From: Reticulitermes lucifugus
Lineage: Eukaryota > Arthropoda > Insecta > Blattodea > Rhinotermitidae
Assembly (NCBI GenBank): GCA_026260175.1
Contig: JAKCWW010005399.1
Span: forward strand, 3,325-36,620
Reading direction: 5' to 3'
Length of the DNA stretch: 33,296 nucleotides
The translations under genes and the position numbers were made by a program. The notes under the pieces are model-generated. The model ran no database searches. It was not told where the DNA came from and was given only the letters and a program-made list of their open reading frames with translations. Of the stretch, positions 32,349 through 33,296 are shown piece by piece (position 1 is the stretch's first letter; the number at the start of each line of letters is the position of its first letter).

Positions 32349-32671
32349 GGTAGCTAACTACCAATAAACGCTGGGCAATATCCGAGAAGAACGAAGATAT
32401 CACATATACACATGTTTCAGTTTGATGAAAAATTTGAATATCACTCTCCCATATGAAACTTATATAAATACTTAAGAATTATTATCTAGGGCCACAATAG
32501 ATGTAGGCCTATATCACGTTTAGAAATAAAGAAAAGAAAGAACATGGCAAATGTGAGATTTGAAATTCTCACAGTTGAGTATTAAAGTGACGGTCTGTTG
32601 TAAGGCCATGTGGTTTGGAAAATAAGCATTAAGTTTCACGGGAATCTGTTTCTTCCCTCTTTAAGGATAGA

Positions 32672-32760
32672 AGATCCTTGAAAATAGAGACAACAGATTC
32701 CTTCAAAACAATGTTACCTATATACGAAATCACATTTCATATCAATGAAGACTGAAATCT
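32672..32760 (+). repeat. Hammerhead-family dispersed repeat, very diverged
   Basis: TTGAAAATAGAGACAACAG, ATTCCTTCAAAACAATGTTA, then CCTATATACGAAATCACAT align with the 738 copy through GAAAATGAAGACAACAGG, TTCCTCCGAAACGTTAGTA and its tail. Core, GAAAC and palindrome are all damaged. Confidence 0.35.
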
Positions 32761-33209
32761 TAACAAAAGAAATAGCCGTATAGATGGAATATATACAACC
32801 AAATTATGATTACTCTCGTAAGAATAACAATGACACGTGTGTTTCTACAACGAAGCTAACCGTATATTAGTGAGGTCATACATACATACATGTCACCGTT
32901 GACATTCCCAAGAACACTTTCGCATGTGTATATAACAAGGTGTTTCTTAATTATTAATCTTCACCTAATATTGTTAGGCTGATTAAATGAAGAAGGCTCA
33001 TGTAGAAGGGACGTGTACCATGTAAGGTGGATACGACTTATGCATACAGAATTTTGGTCTGAAAACTTCAAAGGAAAATATAACTGGGAGGAAACAGGTG
33101 TAGGTGGGTAGAATGTATTATAACAAATTTTACTAATTAAGCAGTGAGTGAAGAGGAGGATTATACTCCACGAGATCAGAATGGGCTTCAGTGACGAGCT
33201 CTTTAATCA
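32761..33209. other. No gene recognised
   Basis: AT-rich DNA without recognised repeats. Confidence 0.4.
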
Positions 33210-33296
33210 ATTCATTCATTCATTCTGTAGTCTGTCCGTAGCCTCTTCCAAAGCGAGATCTCCATTGACTGCGATCTAGTGCTTCCTCTTTCAATT
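33210..33296 (-). mobile_element. LINE family B, 3' end, copy 2, cut by window edge
   Basis: The minus strand reads KEEALDRSQWRSRFGRGYG then QTTE and a stop, followed by a (GAAT)n tail (plus 33210-33225). It matches the C terminus of the copy at 29321, but a short in-frame deletion removes the residues between RGYG and QTTE. In the part visible the frame is unbroken. The element continues beyond the window, so its length is unknown. Confidence 0.8.

Larger units (their letters stand above)
32200..32401. mobile_element. Inverted-pair hammerhead-like element (32.3 kb)
   Basis: A 202-bp foldback with arms at about 32200-32290 and 32312-32401. The arms pair from GATGTCTT/GATATC at the ends through TTCT, GATATTG, then GGTAGTTAGTTACC against GGTAGCTAACTACC, then CGACGTTTCG. 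Both arms carry a motif copy with the cores facing inward. It is the best preserved of the four inverted pairs because a stem and the GAAACGTC block survive on both sides. It has no coding capacity. Confidence 0.85.

Noticed and set aside
1..33296. CRISPR arrays, bacterial operons or phage genes
   Set aside because: There are no regularly spaced direct repeats and no dense coding, and the repeat content (SINEs, LINE ends, mariner, hAT) is that of an animal genome.

Overview
This is a non-coding stretch of a eukaryotic nuclear genome, almost certainly an insect. I see no long open reading frame, no convincing host exon, no operon-like packing and no functional RNA gene. The sequence is AT-rich and crowded with decayed transposable elements and microsatellites, and it has one 50-base run of N inside a (TG)n tract. 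The LINE 3' ends and SINEs resemble, from memory only, families common in cockroaches, termites and other polyneopteran insects. I therefore lean towards Blattodea, but I could not run a search.

Layout. 1-830: a small hairpin and two facing copies of a repeat that carries a hammerhead-like motif. 830-5090: mostly featureless AT-rich DNA with (TA)n, a weak SINE and a 27-bp perfect snap-back hairpin. 5090-7900: a mosaic of SINEs and hammerhead-like repeats, including one inverted pair at 7440-7650. 9150-11640: a LINE scrap and two SINEs. 11640-15940: unannotatable DNA with the (TG)n tract and its assembly gap. 15940-20200: two more SINEs. 21560-23080: two LINE 3' ends of one family. 23770-25090: an inverted-pair hammerhead-like element, then a dead mariner transposase. 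26190-27600: a dead hAT transposase that can be followed from end to end. 28565-29690: two LINE 3' ends of different families. 30199-30510: a complex foldback. 31471-32401: two more inverted-pair hammerhead-like elements. 33210-33296: a LINE 3' end cut off by the window edge.

The most interesting signal is a recurring architecture. Two inverted copies of an RNA-like motif (CTGAAGA, one unpaired T, a stem of 4-7 bp, GAAA, then a self-complementary ACGT or ACATGT, then T or C) sit back to back inside longer inverted repeats. It occurs in at least four places (7.5, 23.8, 31.6 and 32.3 kb). The stem sequences differ between places while pairing is kept. The CTGANGA...GAAA...UH pattern is that of a minimal type I hammerhead ribozyme, known from Penelope-like retroelements and retrozymes. 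Here the palindromic stem III could only close between two molecules or two copies. None of the transposase or LINE coding regions is intact.
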